Below, piece after piece: positions 20,503 through 30,702 of a stretch of 64,000 nucleotides of DNA. The stretch's first letter is position 1. Every line of letters begins with the position of its first letter. The notes below the pieces were generated by a model. That model was not told the origin of the DNA. It made no database searches and worked only from the letters and a program-made list of their open reading frames with translations. The stretch lies in the NCBI GenBank assembly GCA_900169235.1, contig FWCC01000474.1, positions 1 to 64,000 on the forward strand, given 5' to 3'. This DNA is from Zarea fungicola (taxonomy: Eukaryota; Ascomycota; Sordariomycetes; Hypocreales; Cordycipitaceae). A program made the translations under genes and the position numbers.

Positions 20503-21512
20503 GGTGCTTATTTTGACTTGTGAAAAATATAATATTTAGAAACCTGATAGTACTACTGCATACCATCGCTGTGTGCTTAGGTACTGCATTTACTCTATCT
20601 GAGATTGAAAGTTAAATTTATGTCATTTCACGTTAATTTTGTCGAAATGTATTTGTAATGCGGCCTTGGACCTCGGCATTTTGCAACGCAGCCAGCCACT
20701 GGTTCAGGGTTGCAACGGACACTGCGGACGCTACGGACCCTGCGGGCGCTACGGACACTGAGGACGCGACGGACAATATAGAAAACTACTGCGGACGGAC
20801 ACTTGGGAACTTTGATGCTATTGTCATGTTGAAAAAGTGGATCGAGACTTATGCGTCTTAGACTCTTACAAAGAAATATCCCAGAGGATATCGACTTGGA
20901 GAAGAAATAGGTCTTGTGACTGCTGAGTCTGGTCAAGCAGCTCTTCCTGTGAGGCCTGACGCCTGCCGCTGATATGAGGACATCACAGCAGCTAAGGAGG
21001 AAAGAGGGGTTTTCCTATTCATTATTGACTTTTCGTTGACCTATTAATTTATATGTATAAAGGATGTTTTCCTCGTATAGCTATAGCTAGATTTTGAATT
21101 ATAATAAGTTATAACTAGCATATAGACTAGAAGACACTCCTCTTAGTACAGTGTCATATAACTGGTTGGGCTCATACAGCAATAGGCGCCGATCGTGGCT
21201 ACCCTGCACATGCTCGTAGCTGGCAGCCCGGGCACGGACGGAGGCCTCAAAACTTTTCAGAAATGTACAGGCATCGCAAAGATTTAGTTTTGAACTATCG
21301 TTCCTTTACTTGCAGTTTGGTGACACTGTCGCCTCGAAGCAAAGTGTAGCCAGTTGAGCAGGGCAGCACAGTCCAACACGTGAGTATGGCATAACGCTGT
21401 GGTACATGCAATAAGTCCCTCTCCGACTGACCGTTTTGACATCATCGCTACGTTTGAGATTGAAACCACTATCAGTGAAAAAGTAATATTCAATTGTCGA
21501 GTTTAATTGGTA
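20503..21512. other. Intergenic with minisatellite copy 3
   Basis: Upstream region of the nitrilase and downstream region of the second NmrA-like gene. Apart from the array at 20716-20774, nothing is recognised. Confidence 0.4.
20716..20774. repeat. GCTACGGAC-type minisatellite, copy 3
   Basis: Tandem 9-bp units GGACACTGC, GGACGCTAC, GGACCCTGC, GGGCGCTAC, GGACACTGA, GGACGCGAC. Same orientation as the array at 22777. Confidence 0.85.
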
Positions 21513-22601
21513 TTACAAAATTCCAGGCGACGGATCCTCGTAGCGCTTGAGAACTTTTTGTATGTTCTCGGGCTGAATCCTATCCCAAAGGCTTCCAAGC
21601 TTTTGCTGCTTTCCTCTCTCGTCTTCCAGTTCAAACCACTGCTTAGCGCTTTTGATTCGGTTTGGGTAGATTTCATCCAGCAAGTCATAATCCCGCTTCA
21701 CCAGGCCGTATCTGAAAACATTCCAAAAACCCGTAAAATTGTCCTTGGTTGACATGGTGCTCTGGTCATTGGGATCCGCGTTGTACCCAGCTGGTAAATC
21801 AGCGATGTATGGAAAATGACCCCGGCTCCAATACTCTTCCATGGTCATTTCAATGTACTGCGCTCTGTGTCCAGTAACAAGCTCAAAGGCGGCGGCCAAC
21901 TCGTGAAACGTAATATGGTCAATGGCAACTTTCAACTCCATTCCGTTGGACTGGTCGGTGTTATCGAACAACCAACGCACGTAGTAGCCGCAATCCTGCA
22001 GTGCAATAAAAGGCACTGCGCCATTACCCACCGGGACGCGCCACGTCACGACACCGTCCTCTATAGTTGGTGACATGACAGTCGCAGCGCTGAGGCTCAT
22101 GTCAATGTACGGCCCAGTGGTGAAGAGGGCCGCACCCATTCGCTCCCTGTTCTGCTGGGTTTGCCACTGGATCCATTCTCCAACCCTTCCTTTGCCATCT
22201 AAATGACCAGATCGAAACTTGGAGTCGTAGTTGCCCATTTTCAGAGAATAGCCAAGATTTCCATAGACAAAAAACTTGATGCCTTGCTCAATGGCTATCT
22301 CGTATATTCGCATCGCCCAGTACATTTCTGTCTTTTCTCCCGTGTTGAATCCATCAATGTTCACGTAAGCCCCCTCGCAATTTCTGAAACCCTCACGAAG
22401 CGTGGTCTCGTTTGCGAATGAGCCAGCAAGTAACTCTATGTTACCAAGCGCCAGTAGTGCCTTGGCTCGCTGAGACGAAGTGTCGCGCGTAAGCACTCGT
22501 ACATGATATTTCTTATCATGGACAAGCCCTCGGACGACTGGTAAGCCCTGTGCCCCTGTGCCCCCAATGACGAAGATTTTTGCGCCTACGTCGAGCCTCA
22601 T
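21513..22601 (-). CDS. NmrA-like NAD(P)-binding protein, copy 2
   Basis: Single exon, 362 residues from an ATG. The Rossmann motif FVIGGTGAQGLPVVRGL, the NIDGFNTGEKTEMYWAMR block and the FFVYGNLGY block align along the whole length with the copy at 17582-18685, including shared segments FTTGPYI and DNFTGFWN. The two are clear paralogues that have diverged enough to suggest separate substrates. No stop codons or frameshifts occur, so the pair escaped RIP-type inactivation. Context (nitrilase on one side, crotonase-fold protein on the other, all on the minus strand) suggests one pathway. Confidence 0.9.
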   Translation of the reverse strand: MRLDVGAKIFVIGGTGAQGLPVVRGLVHDKKYHVRVLTRDTSSQRAKALLALGNIELLAGSFANETTLREGFRNCEGAYVNIDGFNTGEKTEMYWAMRIYEIAIEQGIKFFVYGNLGYSLKMGNYDSKFRSGHLDGKGRVGEWIQWQTQQNRERMGAALFTTGPYIDMSLSAATVMSPTIEDGVVTWRVPVGNGAVPFIALQDCGYYVRWLFDNTDQSNGMELKVAIDHITFHELAAAFELVTGHRAQYIEMTMEEYWSRGHFPYIADLPAGYNADPNDQSTMSTKDNFTGFWNVFRYGLVKRDYDLLDEIYPNRIKSAKQWFELEDERGKQQKLGSLWDRIQPENIQKVLKRYEDPSPGIL

Positions 22602-23185
22602 TGCGAATATTAACCGATTTAAACAATCAATATTTTTCTAAAGGACGGGCCAAGTATATTGACAATGGTCTTGCCCGGATTTAAATAGTCTAGGTACAGT
22701 GTGCAGTGCCAATGCCATGCAGGTAAATGCAGCATGCTTGGTAATGTAGAGCGATTGGACTCTTTCCATGGCTGGTATGGACGCTACGGACACTCCGGAC
22801 GCTACGGACACTCCGGACGCTACGGACGTTACGGACGCTGGTGCTCCTGACGCTGAGCCTCTGCACTACCTGGTGCTGCGAGCAACCATTCGCCAACTGC
22901 CATACTTGTTTGGATAGGAGTAAGGAAAAGAAAAAGCTGTGGAAAACGGTCTGACCCAGCTTCATGCCCAAGTTACACTGTTTTGTGGCGCAATTGAGCA
23001 GTATCCTTGCCTGCAAAAAATAGTATCACCTAATGAGCGTATAATAGAAGATTACTATCGACCAATGAAATCGAATATTCTACTCAACTGATAAAAGAGT
23101 TTTAGAATACAAAAGTAACCATTCGCGAGAGTCGCCATTCGCATACAAACAGGCAGATACCTTATATACCATCGTTCAAATTTGA
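22602..23185. other. Intergenic with minisatellite copy 4
   Basis: Promoter side of the second NmrA-like gene and 3' side of the crotonase-fold gene; holds the array at 22777-22839. Nothing else is supported. Confidence 0.4.
22777..22839. repeat. GCTACGGAC-type minisatellite, copy 4
   Basis: The cleanest array: the 18-bp unit GCTACGGACACTCCGGAC repeats about three times and ends in GTTACGGAC. It lies about 180-240 bp upstream of the start of the second NmrA-like gene. Confidence 0.9.
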
Positions 23186-24091
23186 TTATGTGTACAGTTG
23201 AACCAAATTATTCCCAATATTCAGCTCCCATTCTCTCGATTGATTTTTTGACAAGGCTAGAAATTTCGCGATATTGCCTTCTACAGTCGAAAGTGCAGCA
23301 AGTTTATTATATCGATTCATGTCATTCTGGATTGACTGACGAGACGGCGCTTGCTCCGCAATTCCCTCTTTTGTTGCCCGAATTGCTTCAATAGGAAATA
23401 GAGCTATTCTCTTTGCCAATGAATCAACATGTTCTCGCAACGCCGCCGCGGTTGAAAAGGCTGAATTGACCCACCCAACTCGTGCGGCCTCCTTGGAATC
23501 GACCTGCTTCCCCGAAAGTAAATACTCTGCGGCCCGTCCTGGACCAATCAACTTGGTCAGTAATTGCAATCCACCAACGTGGATTACACCAAGTTCTACT
23601 TCGGGAGCACTAAACTGAGCCTCGGGGCCAGCGAATCGCATATCCATGTGCAAGAGGTGCTCATTGCCAGCGCCCCACGCTCGACCGTTGATCTCTGCTA
23701 TAAAAATTGTCGGAATGGATGATAGGAGTGCCAAGTTGTCAAAGTACATTGTGAGAATATCTGTGACGTCTAATCCTTCAAATTTAGGGGTAAAAATATT
23801 GGCATCAAGATTCGTGATATAGAACTCCGGTATATCGCTAGAAATGACAACAACCTTTGTAGAGTTTTGGTCGTTGAGTGACTTCAGCAATGTATTAAGC
23901 TCGACGACAGTGTTGGCGTTCCACAGATTGATAGGTGGGTTCGATATAGCCACACGAACGGCACTGCAATCACTATTGATGCATGCCTTTCGCAGATAGC
24001 GGTATGGCCAAGGTGTGGCAACGCATGGGTGAAGAGCAATAAAGAGGAAGAGCCAAAACGCCAACATTGGCATCTCTCGCATACGAGGCAT
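23186..24091 (-). CDS. Crotonase-fold (enoyl-CoA hydratase/isomerase-like) protein with signal sequence
   Basis: From the ATG at 24091 the product is 301 residues; the frame is open upstream to 24211, but a TATAAAT at 24158-24164 favours the shorter start. The N-terminus after MPRMREMPM is strongly hydrophobic (LAFWLFLFIALHPCVA), a signal peptide or anchor, which is unusual for crotonases. The fold is shown by AEINGRAWGAGNEHLLHMD and FSAPEVELGVIHVGG, which keep both positions used as catalytic Glu in hydratases, then LIGPGRAAEYLLSGKQV. Crotonases act on CoA thioesters, or have lost CoA dependence in secondary metabolism. A secretory location would argue against a standard beta-oxidation role. 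Confidence 0.85.
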   Translation of the reverse strand: MPRMREMPMLAFWLFLFIALHPCVATPWPYRYLRKACINSDCSAVRVAISNPPINLWNANTVVELNTLLKSLNDQNSTKVVVISSDIPEFYITNLDANIFTPKFEGLDVTDILTMYFDNLALLSSIPTIFIAEINGRAWGAGNEHLLHMDMRFAGPEAQFSAPEVELGVIHVGGLQLLTKLIGPGRAAEYLLSGKQVDSKEAARVGWVNSAFSTAAALREHVDSLAKRIALFPIEAIRATKEGIAEQAPSRQSIQNDMNRYNKLAALSTVEGNIAKFLALSKNQSREWELNIGNNLVQLYT

Positions 24092-24157
24092 GATAGGTCG
24101 ACTGTACAGATGAAAGGTGGATATGAGCACTGGGGAAAATGATACCAGATGTGGCAG

Positions 24158-24164
24158 ATTTATA
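24158..24164 (-). promoter_or_regulatory. TATA box of the crotonase-fold gene
   Basis: TATAAAT on the minus strand, 67-73 bp upstream of the preferred start codon at 24091. Confidence 0.4.
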
Positions 24165-25303
24165 CATGCTACAGAGCAAAGTAAACATTGTGTAATCATT
24201 GCATGTTGCAAGACATAGTGCCTCTGTTATTGCCGGCTGCTGCGGACATTCAAACATTTGTAAGCCGAGTACAAGTTCAATTGGGTGGAATTTACGGACA
24301 TTATACTTATCTGTAAGCCAATGGTACGCTGTATTGTGTAAGGCTTGCGGACTACGCGTCTCTGCATATGAGGTAGTGCCGTGCAAAGCCGTAGTAGTTA
24401 GTTATAGAAGAAAAGGTGTAGATTAAGTAAACCAAACGTGTGAACTGGGACTGTTAGAGACACCCTTGTGGCGTGGCTCTCATGATTCAGCTATACGCGA
24501 AATTTTAGTGCGGGAACAACAGTAGAACTGGCAAGCAAAGCCTTTGCCTCTTTCAAATCACATTTCACCTTATAACATCCCGTCGCGTCTCAGTCCCTAT
24601 GCATCTATCCTTTTGACTATGGAGACTTGCCTCAAGACTCGTGAGAGGGGACGCGTTTGACGGCTCGCTGTTGACAGTGCCGCGACTCGGGCAGAAAAAG
24701 CAGCTTCTGGTTCTACATTGTCACATGAGCAATTGACACCAACGGAATTATGGCCGCTACTGTCTTAAGGGGCATGTTATAGAGTATGTATCCATAGAGA
24801 GTCAACATTTTTCCCTGCAGTAATGTTGCGCGGAGTGAGATTATCGACTCATGAAGGAGGTCGGCTTCGGCGGAGCCTGCAATTTTGCAGGTAAGCTACA
24901 TAGTAACTTGAGTATGATTCCCAGGGCCACCCCATTAGCGGGCATCCTCACACCCCCTTCAGAGCACCCTTTCCTAACCCACCCACACATTCGTATATAT
25001 GAGATTTTTTTTGCTCTGCGTGATGATTAATTACACATGTGAACCTGCAGCACCAACTACAGCGTCTTACCATCAGGATCTGGTGCCGCTGGTAAATCCC
25101 GATGCAGCCAAACCAAGAGTGGCGATTTTGATACATCAAAAGTTTATTAATGCTACTTGTTTATGTTTTAAAAGTTGAGAGTTGGGTGTGGAAATGTCAA
25201 TTGAAAACGGTAAACTCAAATAGTGCTTGCCGGAAGGCATGTACATAATCTTTTGCTTGCATTTCTCGTTGTGTCATGTCCGAGTGTGCATCCTTTTCCT
25301 AGC
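24165..25303. other. Intergenic
   Basis: About 1.1 kb with no supported gene between the crotonase-fold gene and the third NmrA-like gene. Confidence 0.4.
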
Positions 25304-26403
25304 TCATTGGCCAGTAAGCTTTTCAGAGAGAGCTTTCCAAAACGATGCGTCTGCTATCCTAGCACTAGGTGACTGGGTCGATCTTAACGCACTTTCAATG
25401 CTCTCTTTCAATGGTATAGGCTGAAAGTCCGGATACAAAGACTTTGCGTTCAAATATCCTAGAAACTCAGCTCTATGAGGCTGATTGTCTCCCCTCCCCC
25501 AAACTGAATGCATATATTGAATTAGTAATCGATCCAGCAGAGGATATGCATCGTTGTGAGCAGCATTAGACAGCTGCTCAGTATTCACTGCCGTAACAGG
25601 CACTTTTTCCCCAGTTACTCTCTCCGTTAGTGCAATTGCATCGTTCTGGGTGAGAACCTCCCCGTACGCAAAAACTCGCTTATTGAGAGTTCGGGGATCC
25701 ACAATGATGCGTGCAACATAGTTTCCGATATCGATTACCGAGGTTAAAGCTGCTGGCGTGTCTCCCTGATCGATGAGAAACGTGGTAGGAAATAGCGCGG
25801 CGTGATCCAGTCTACCAGATGGCACTCTTGGTATCATTGCCTCATGCCACCAACCAACGTCAATAAAAGTATAAGGTAAATATATCTTCTTGATATGATC
25901 AAGCACGTCTTCTTTCTATAAAATTGTTAGTTACGCTTGTCAACGTCGAGTCTAATTAGACAAGTGGCAGTGACTGACCCATTCACGCATAATCATAACT
26001 CCGCGCGGAGGCGATACAGTGTGCCATGCGTTTGGAACAAATCGACTGACACCAGCTTTCAGAGCTGCATTGGCTAATGTAATTTGCTCAGCTGAACTCT
26101 CTGCACCAAGTGAACAGATAACAATGTTAATATCAGCCAGTGCTGATACAAGATCTTCTTGCGGGCCATTCAAATCAACGACAGAAATTTTTAATCCTTG
26201 ACGAACGAAATCGCTGGATGAGAGTTTCGTCACCGATGACGCGCGAACAAGAGCAGTTACCTCCTATGCAAAATATTAATTCTGCGTCCGTCACATAAGT
26301 GTTGCGTGCTTACGAAAGTAGGACTGGCGCACGCAAATAGAGCCGCAATAATGCTCGACCCGGTATTGCCAGTAGCGCCTAGGACTGCGACTTTAACACT
26401 CAT
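25304..26403 (-). CDS. NmrA / isoflavone-reductase-like oxidoreductase (three exons)
   Basis: Exons 26403-26314, 26263-25979 and 25915-25304, all joined in phase 0, give 328 residues. The N-terminus MSVKVAVLGATGNTGSSII is the NAD(P) binding loop of the isoflavone reductase-like group. ADINIVICSLGAESSAEQ, AGVSRFVPNAW and FIDVGWWHEAMIP are further family blocks. These are NADPH-dependent reductases of aromatic or lactone substrates, or regulators. It is clearly more distant from the two NmrA-like copies at 17.6-22.6 kb than those are from each other. A palindromic ACTCC/GGAGT site lies 190-225 bp upstream. Confidence 0.9.
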
Positions 26404-28208
26404 TTTGCTTATAATATATGAAATTTAATTACAATAAGTATTCAATGCCGTATCAAAATCTCAGATTCAAACCTATTTATAGTTTCTCAATTGCTCCTAC
26501 CTGCAAGTACGGAACCCAGAGCTTACCAATCCGTTCTTCATTACCCTCAGGACGAGTGGATTTATCTCCGCATTCCACTCCCTGCATTTTGAGCACTCCA
26601 CGGAGTAATACTTTGTTACTTGCGGAGTTCTTTCCGGCTGTCGGCTGTATATGTAGCCCAGCGGACCAAATTGTTTAAGTCATGGCCTGAAAATAGTTGA
26701 AGTGTGTGTAGCTGTCAAGCTATATACATAAATAGCCTGTATTCTCAAATCGCAGACAGATATCACATTACATCTGGGAATGTCGCAGGACAGCACGTAC
26801 AAAACTGCAAGAAAAAAGGTTGGAACTTTTAGGAAACCTGCAGCTTAATCTATTATCAACCAGTTATCTATTGCTATAGAAATAAATTTCCCCAGCGCCA
26901 TCCAGCGCCTTCCCTGCTTAATTGACTAGAGGAATGGCAGCCTCTGATTGGCTGGTAGTTCCTTGACTTAAGCATTATCACGCGTATCGTTAAGAGGTTC
27001 TTATTACGGAGCAGGTGCCTGAGTAGGCAGGCGATGCTGCCACGTAGAAGAAAGAGGGCGTTGCTGGTGAGGAAGAACCTCTATTTTGCCATGCAGACTG
27101 AGACACTTCAACGACATCATTTGGCTCTCTAATATTACTATTGTAAGTACACAACTACTTTTGACCATTATTAATAATTAACGCTTATAGATTTGAAATC
27201 TAAAACGACTCGTAATCACTTATGATAGAGTTTCAGTAACCATCCCTACACTTGTAAACCGCCGCGGACAAAGATGAGTAAACCGGAGTAATTTGAAATA
27301 TGCCGCCTGCGGTGTAATTGTGATTGGCGACAGCCTACTCATGCCACACCCCACAGTCGAAGACTGGTAAACTCGTGTAAACTCTCTTAGCGGGTGCTTA
27401 TTACAAAACTCCACCGCATCTACAGGATGTAAAAAATGAGTTGACATTGTCCCCTGAAATTTCGCTGAAATTGAATTGTCTGGAGAACCTCAACAAGTGC
27501 AACATTTTTCAGTGATGAAATCCGAAGAATGAACCAGAATAAAATTTACTAATTAGGTCGACCATGGGGCCTCTCAAAGTATACCTCACTGTAATGCTTC
27601 TATTGGCCATGGAAATAAGTATTCGCCACTTCTATCATGAGAGACTCCCCATTCCAGTAATCGGATTAATATTCGACCAAAATTGGACATTTCCGCCGCA
27701 TTGCATGCTGTTTACAGTTGCTTTAATGTGGAATATGATGAACTGGGATTGGAGACATGACTAAGGTAGAGTCGGATAACCATTTGGTTGGCACAGTTTT
27801 TGTTGTTTATGCTAATGGTAGAGCTAATTATTGGGTTACGGGCAGGTGTATCCAGATGATTGTTTATCAGTGCCTCTATTTAACAGCTGTCAAAGTCGAT
27901 ACTGGCCGATTAGAGAATTTAACAGTCAGGATATAAGGCTCAGGTACTGGAATTTAAAGACAGCGTGTGGTGTGTTGCCACGATTAGCTACCAGGGTCAG
28001 AGGGACCGCTGTACATAAATACGTGTCGAGGAATAGGCGGTCCAGGAGCAATTAGCGGCCAACGATTTAAGACGACTCATAACACCGCCGTGGCACCGGC
28101 GGAGAGCTCGCCAGAGGCAGACGTGTAATGACTAGAGAGGCAGGTGATAAAAATGCTTGTAAATCACTTCGAGCTCGGTTTGGCCTCGCTAGGAGAACGA
28201 CGCGATAA
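26404..28208. other. Intergenic, promoter of the NmrA-like gene and AT-rich DNA
   Basis: Contains the candidate operator at 26595-26628. The rest is AT-rich with scattered short frames (27220-27447, 27564-27764) that I cannot connect to a family; part may belong to the degraded LINE-like element that follows. Confidence 0.35.
26595..26628. promoter_or_regulatory. ACTCC-n2-GGAGT palindrome plus CGGAGT repeat
   Basis: ACTCCACGGAGT at 26595-26606 is followed by a second CGGAGT at 26623-26628. CGG triplets in inverted and direct arrangement are typical Zn2Cys6 sites. A related inverted ACTCCG/CGGAGT pair lies at a similar distance upstream of the GNAT gene. Confidence 0.35.
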
Positions 28209-28394
28209 TTCCAGAAAGCTACGGGGAACCTAACTGCACATAATCTGAATACGAGTAATCTCTTCTGCCATTTCTCACAAACGTACAGTATGGTACGCCG
28301 CCAAAATGCGGTTCGAGCGGCTGTCATGGCCTGCGTAGAACTTGTCGTGACGTATGACACCGAGGCCTGGCACCCAGACAAGACGAACATTTAG
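28209..28394 (+). mobile_element. Degenerate LINE-like retrotransposon fragment
   Basis: One frame contains AVRAAVMACVELVVTYDTEA followed by WHPDK. This resembles the segment after the reverse transcriptase core of fungal non-LTR elements (of the form AVxACVxPVxTYGxEAWxPG). The frame is closed by a TAA at 28206-28208 and a TAG at 28392-28394, and downstream similarity continues only weakly in shifted frames. The element is therefore dead, probably RIP-mutated. Boundaries cannot be set; flanking AT-rich DNA may belong to it. Confidence 0.4.
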
Positions 28395-29221
28395 GTGCAA
28401 GTATTCCAGTAACCAGTATAGATATTGTCGATTTCTATCGATCAATCTGAGCAATATATTACAATTGGGAGTCATGGTCCTGACGATACTTACCAAGTGT
28501 ACCGTTCGGATAACCTGACCTGTTTTAGAGGCAGCCCAACTACGACTTGCGATGTACGCCATCGTTACGTTTGAAGACTACGCTGCTCACATTACCCATA
28601 CTCAAACTGCCGCCAAATCAGTTAACATTGTAATCTGTGGGTTATCTCAGGGTTATGCGTAAATAGTTCCACTTAAAAGATAATAAGAACCTTCTCTAGC
28701 CCATCGACAATACCTTTTAATACCGAAATCGTTAGGCAGACCTCCATAATTATGGAAGCCATAACTAGCAAATGAAATTAAATATGGAGCAATATAATTT
28801 TCCCTAATACTTTGCCGCCAAGTATTAAATAGGTTAAACTTTACCCTTCAAGGCTATCCTAAAGAAATTGATTGTATCTTAGTCTTTGGACAAAACTCAC
28901 ATTAATAAACGCTTTTGCCAGCTTGAGATAGTCTTTATCTTCGAAAGTAGGGGAAAACGTATCCATTACCGTATACTTAGACTTTTGACTTACTAAATCC
29001 TCTAATTTCTATCCTAAAATAGAAATGCATTACATTAATTGCGTATCAGTTCGGTTAAGCGACTGCGGGCTAATCGAATCTTAGTATTTCAGCTGTCATA
29101 GCAGCAAAGTCAGCTGCGATATTCACAATTCTGTTACTCGACATCCCGGGTGTTTCGAGGTCATCAAGTCAATTAAACCAGAACCAGCACTTAGATTAAA
29201 CTCAAGTCCTATTCACCTGCC
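28395..29221. other. AT-rich intergenic
   Basis: No gene is supported. The first 200 bp may be the tail of the LINE-like relic. Confidence 0.35.
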
Positions 29222-29713
29222 TTAAAATAGTGGATGACGGCTAGTGGCATTTTGTGGAATAGGTTGAATCACATCCCAGTGCTCAACAAGACAGGTGCCG
29301 TTGAATCGGAACAAGTCCGCGTAAGCTGTCTCCGGCCAACCTCCTCCGGTAACCCTCCAGTGAATCATAGCATAGCCACCATCTACAAGCAAATGCATAA
29401 CCTGAATGGTTTTATTAGAAAAACATCTGTCAAGACCCTTGATCGATGCGTCTCGACCGTCCATCAAGAACGGATTGTGCTGAACGTAGTCCTCTGGAAC
29501 AAATTCTAAAAAGGCGGCTGTTGTATTCTTCTCCAAGTAAAATAGTTCAATAAACTTGTAGAATATTAAACGTTGTAGTTCGGGAGAAGCGTGCTTGGGA
29601 GGGCATGCCACCTCCGGCAGTAGTGGCAGCTCAGAATCGGCCCAGGCGGTAGCCATTCCATCAGAGAAGGTACTGGACAGCAATCCTGGCAAAAAGTAAC
29701 TGATCAAGTTCAT
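29222..29713 (-). CDS. SnoaL-like (NTF2-fold) protein, copy 1
   Basis: Single exon, 163 residues. It resembles the SnoaL-like polyketide cyclase/aldol-type family: FYKFIELFYLEKNTTAAFLE, then FVPEDYVQHNPFLMDGRD, where the His-Asn-Pro motif is the family signature, then VDGGYAMIHWRVTGGG and VEHWDVIQPIPQN. The N-terminal 20 residues are moderately hydrophobic and could be a weak signal sequence. Such proteins catalyse cyclisation, isomerisation or dehydration of small substrates, or are orphan folds. It lies in the same cluster as a second SnoaL-like gene 1 kb away. Confidence 0.85.
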   Translation of the reverse strand: MNLISYFLPGLLSSTFSDGMATAWADSELPLLPEVACPPKHASPELQRLIFYKFIELFYLEKNTTAAFLEFVPEDYVQHNPFLMDGRDASIKGLDRCFSNKTIQVMHLLVDGGYAMIHWRVTGGGWPETAYADLFRFNGTCLVEHWDVIQPIPQNATSRHPLF

Positions 29714-30702
29714 GGTGAGAGTGTGACTGGTGCGATTGTGGCTGGTGGGGAGGTAGATGTCACGCGGAGAAAAATTTCAAGATAAAATTTGTTTGCTCCT
29801 GTGGTGCTATACAAATAAAAGGTACCAGAAAGAAGAATAGTTATGTTTTCTGGTGTAGCAGGACCATTTTATACATTTAAATGTCTTTCTCCTAGAGTAA
29901 TTCTACTGTAACTCGACAGCATACTTTACAAGAAATGCAGAAGTGTGGCTGAATCTGCGTATACTGTTAAACCATATGACAAATAAATAACTGTTAAAAT
30001 GCATAACTAAGCATTTGTCATGAATACATAATCCCGGGAGCTAGTCCGAGCTTTCCGTACTACTTACTACAAAGCAGCTTCATCTTGGTTGAGCTGTCAA
30101 GCTCAGTGCCCGAGAAGGAAGACATCAACGAGCAGGGTTAGACATCTTGCGAATCATGCGATTGAAACCCACACTAAATCAAAACATGAGAATTACTAAT
30201 GGTTGAATTTAAATGAAGTTAAATTTAATATATTAAATTATCTAAATTATCTAAATTATCTAATTTATCTAAATTATCTAAATTCTTTATATAAATTCTT
30301 CAAATTCTTTAAATTTAATTGGCCCTCTATTTGATTTGACATTTTAAGACTTGGCGTTAATGAATTCTATTCGATCGACCATTCGCAAGATGTCCAACCC
30401 TGTCAACGAGTCACTTTGCAGTCATAGCCTAAAGTTACAGCCTTAGTTAATACCTGCCAAAGTTGCGGCCACCCGCTGTGCTACGTACTGTGAATTTATA
30501 TGCCAAAGCTTTCATTTATTCTAGCCTACTCGCGAATAAATCGCATTTTCGAGGAGGCACCCTCTCTTAATAAATACTTGTAAAGCTGACTTGCCAGCAA
30601 ACTATGTCACCTGGCTGGCATCATATGCGGACTTAAAAGCAATTATTGCAGTATTATGTACAATTTTAGCTTCATAAATGAGCCATGCTAAAATACATTG
30701 CG
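29714..30702. other. Intergenic, AT-rich with a 9-bp tandem repeat
   Basis: Only the AAATTATCT array at 30234-30288 stands out. No gene is supported. Confidence 0.4.
30234..30288. repeat. AT-rich 9-bp tandem repeat
   Basis: AAATTATCT is repeated about six times with one variant (AATTTATCT), then merges into AAATTCTTT-like units. Confidence 0.8.

Noticed and set aside
25996..26010. Palindrome CTCCGCGCGGAG as a possible operator
   Set aside because: It lies within coding sequence of the third NmrA-like gene and is explained by codons for Pro-Pro-Arg-Gly.
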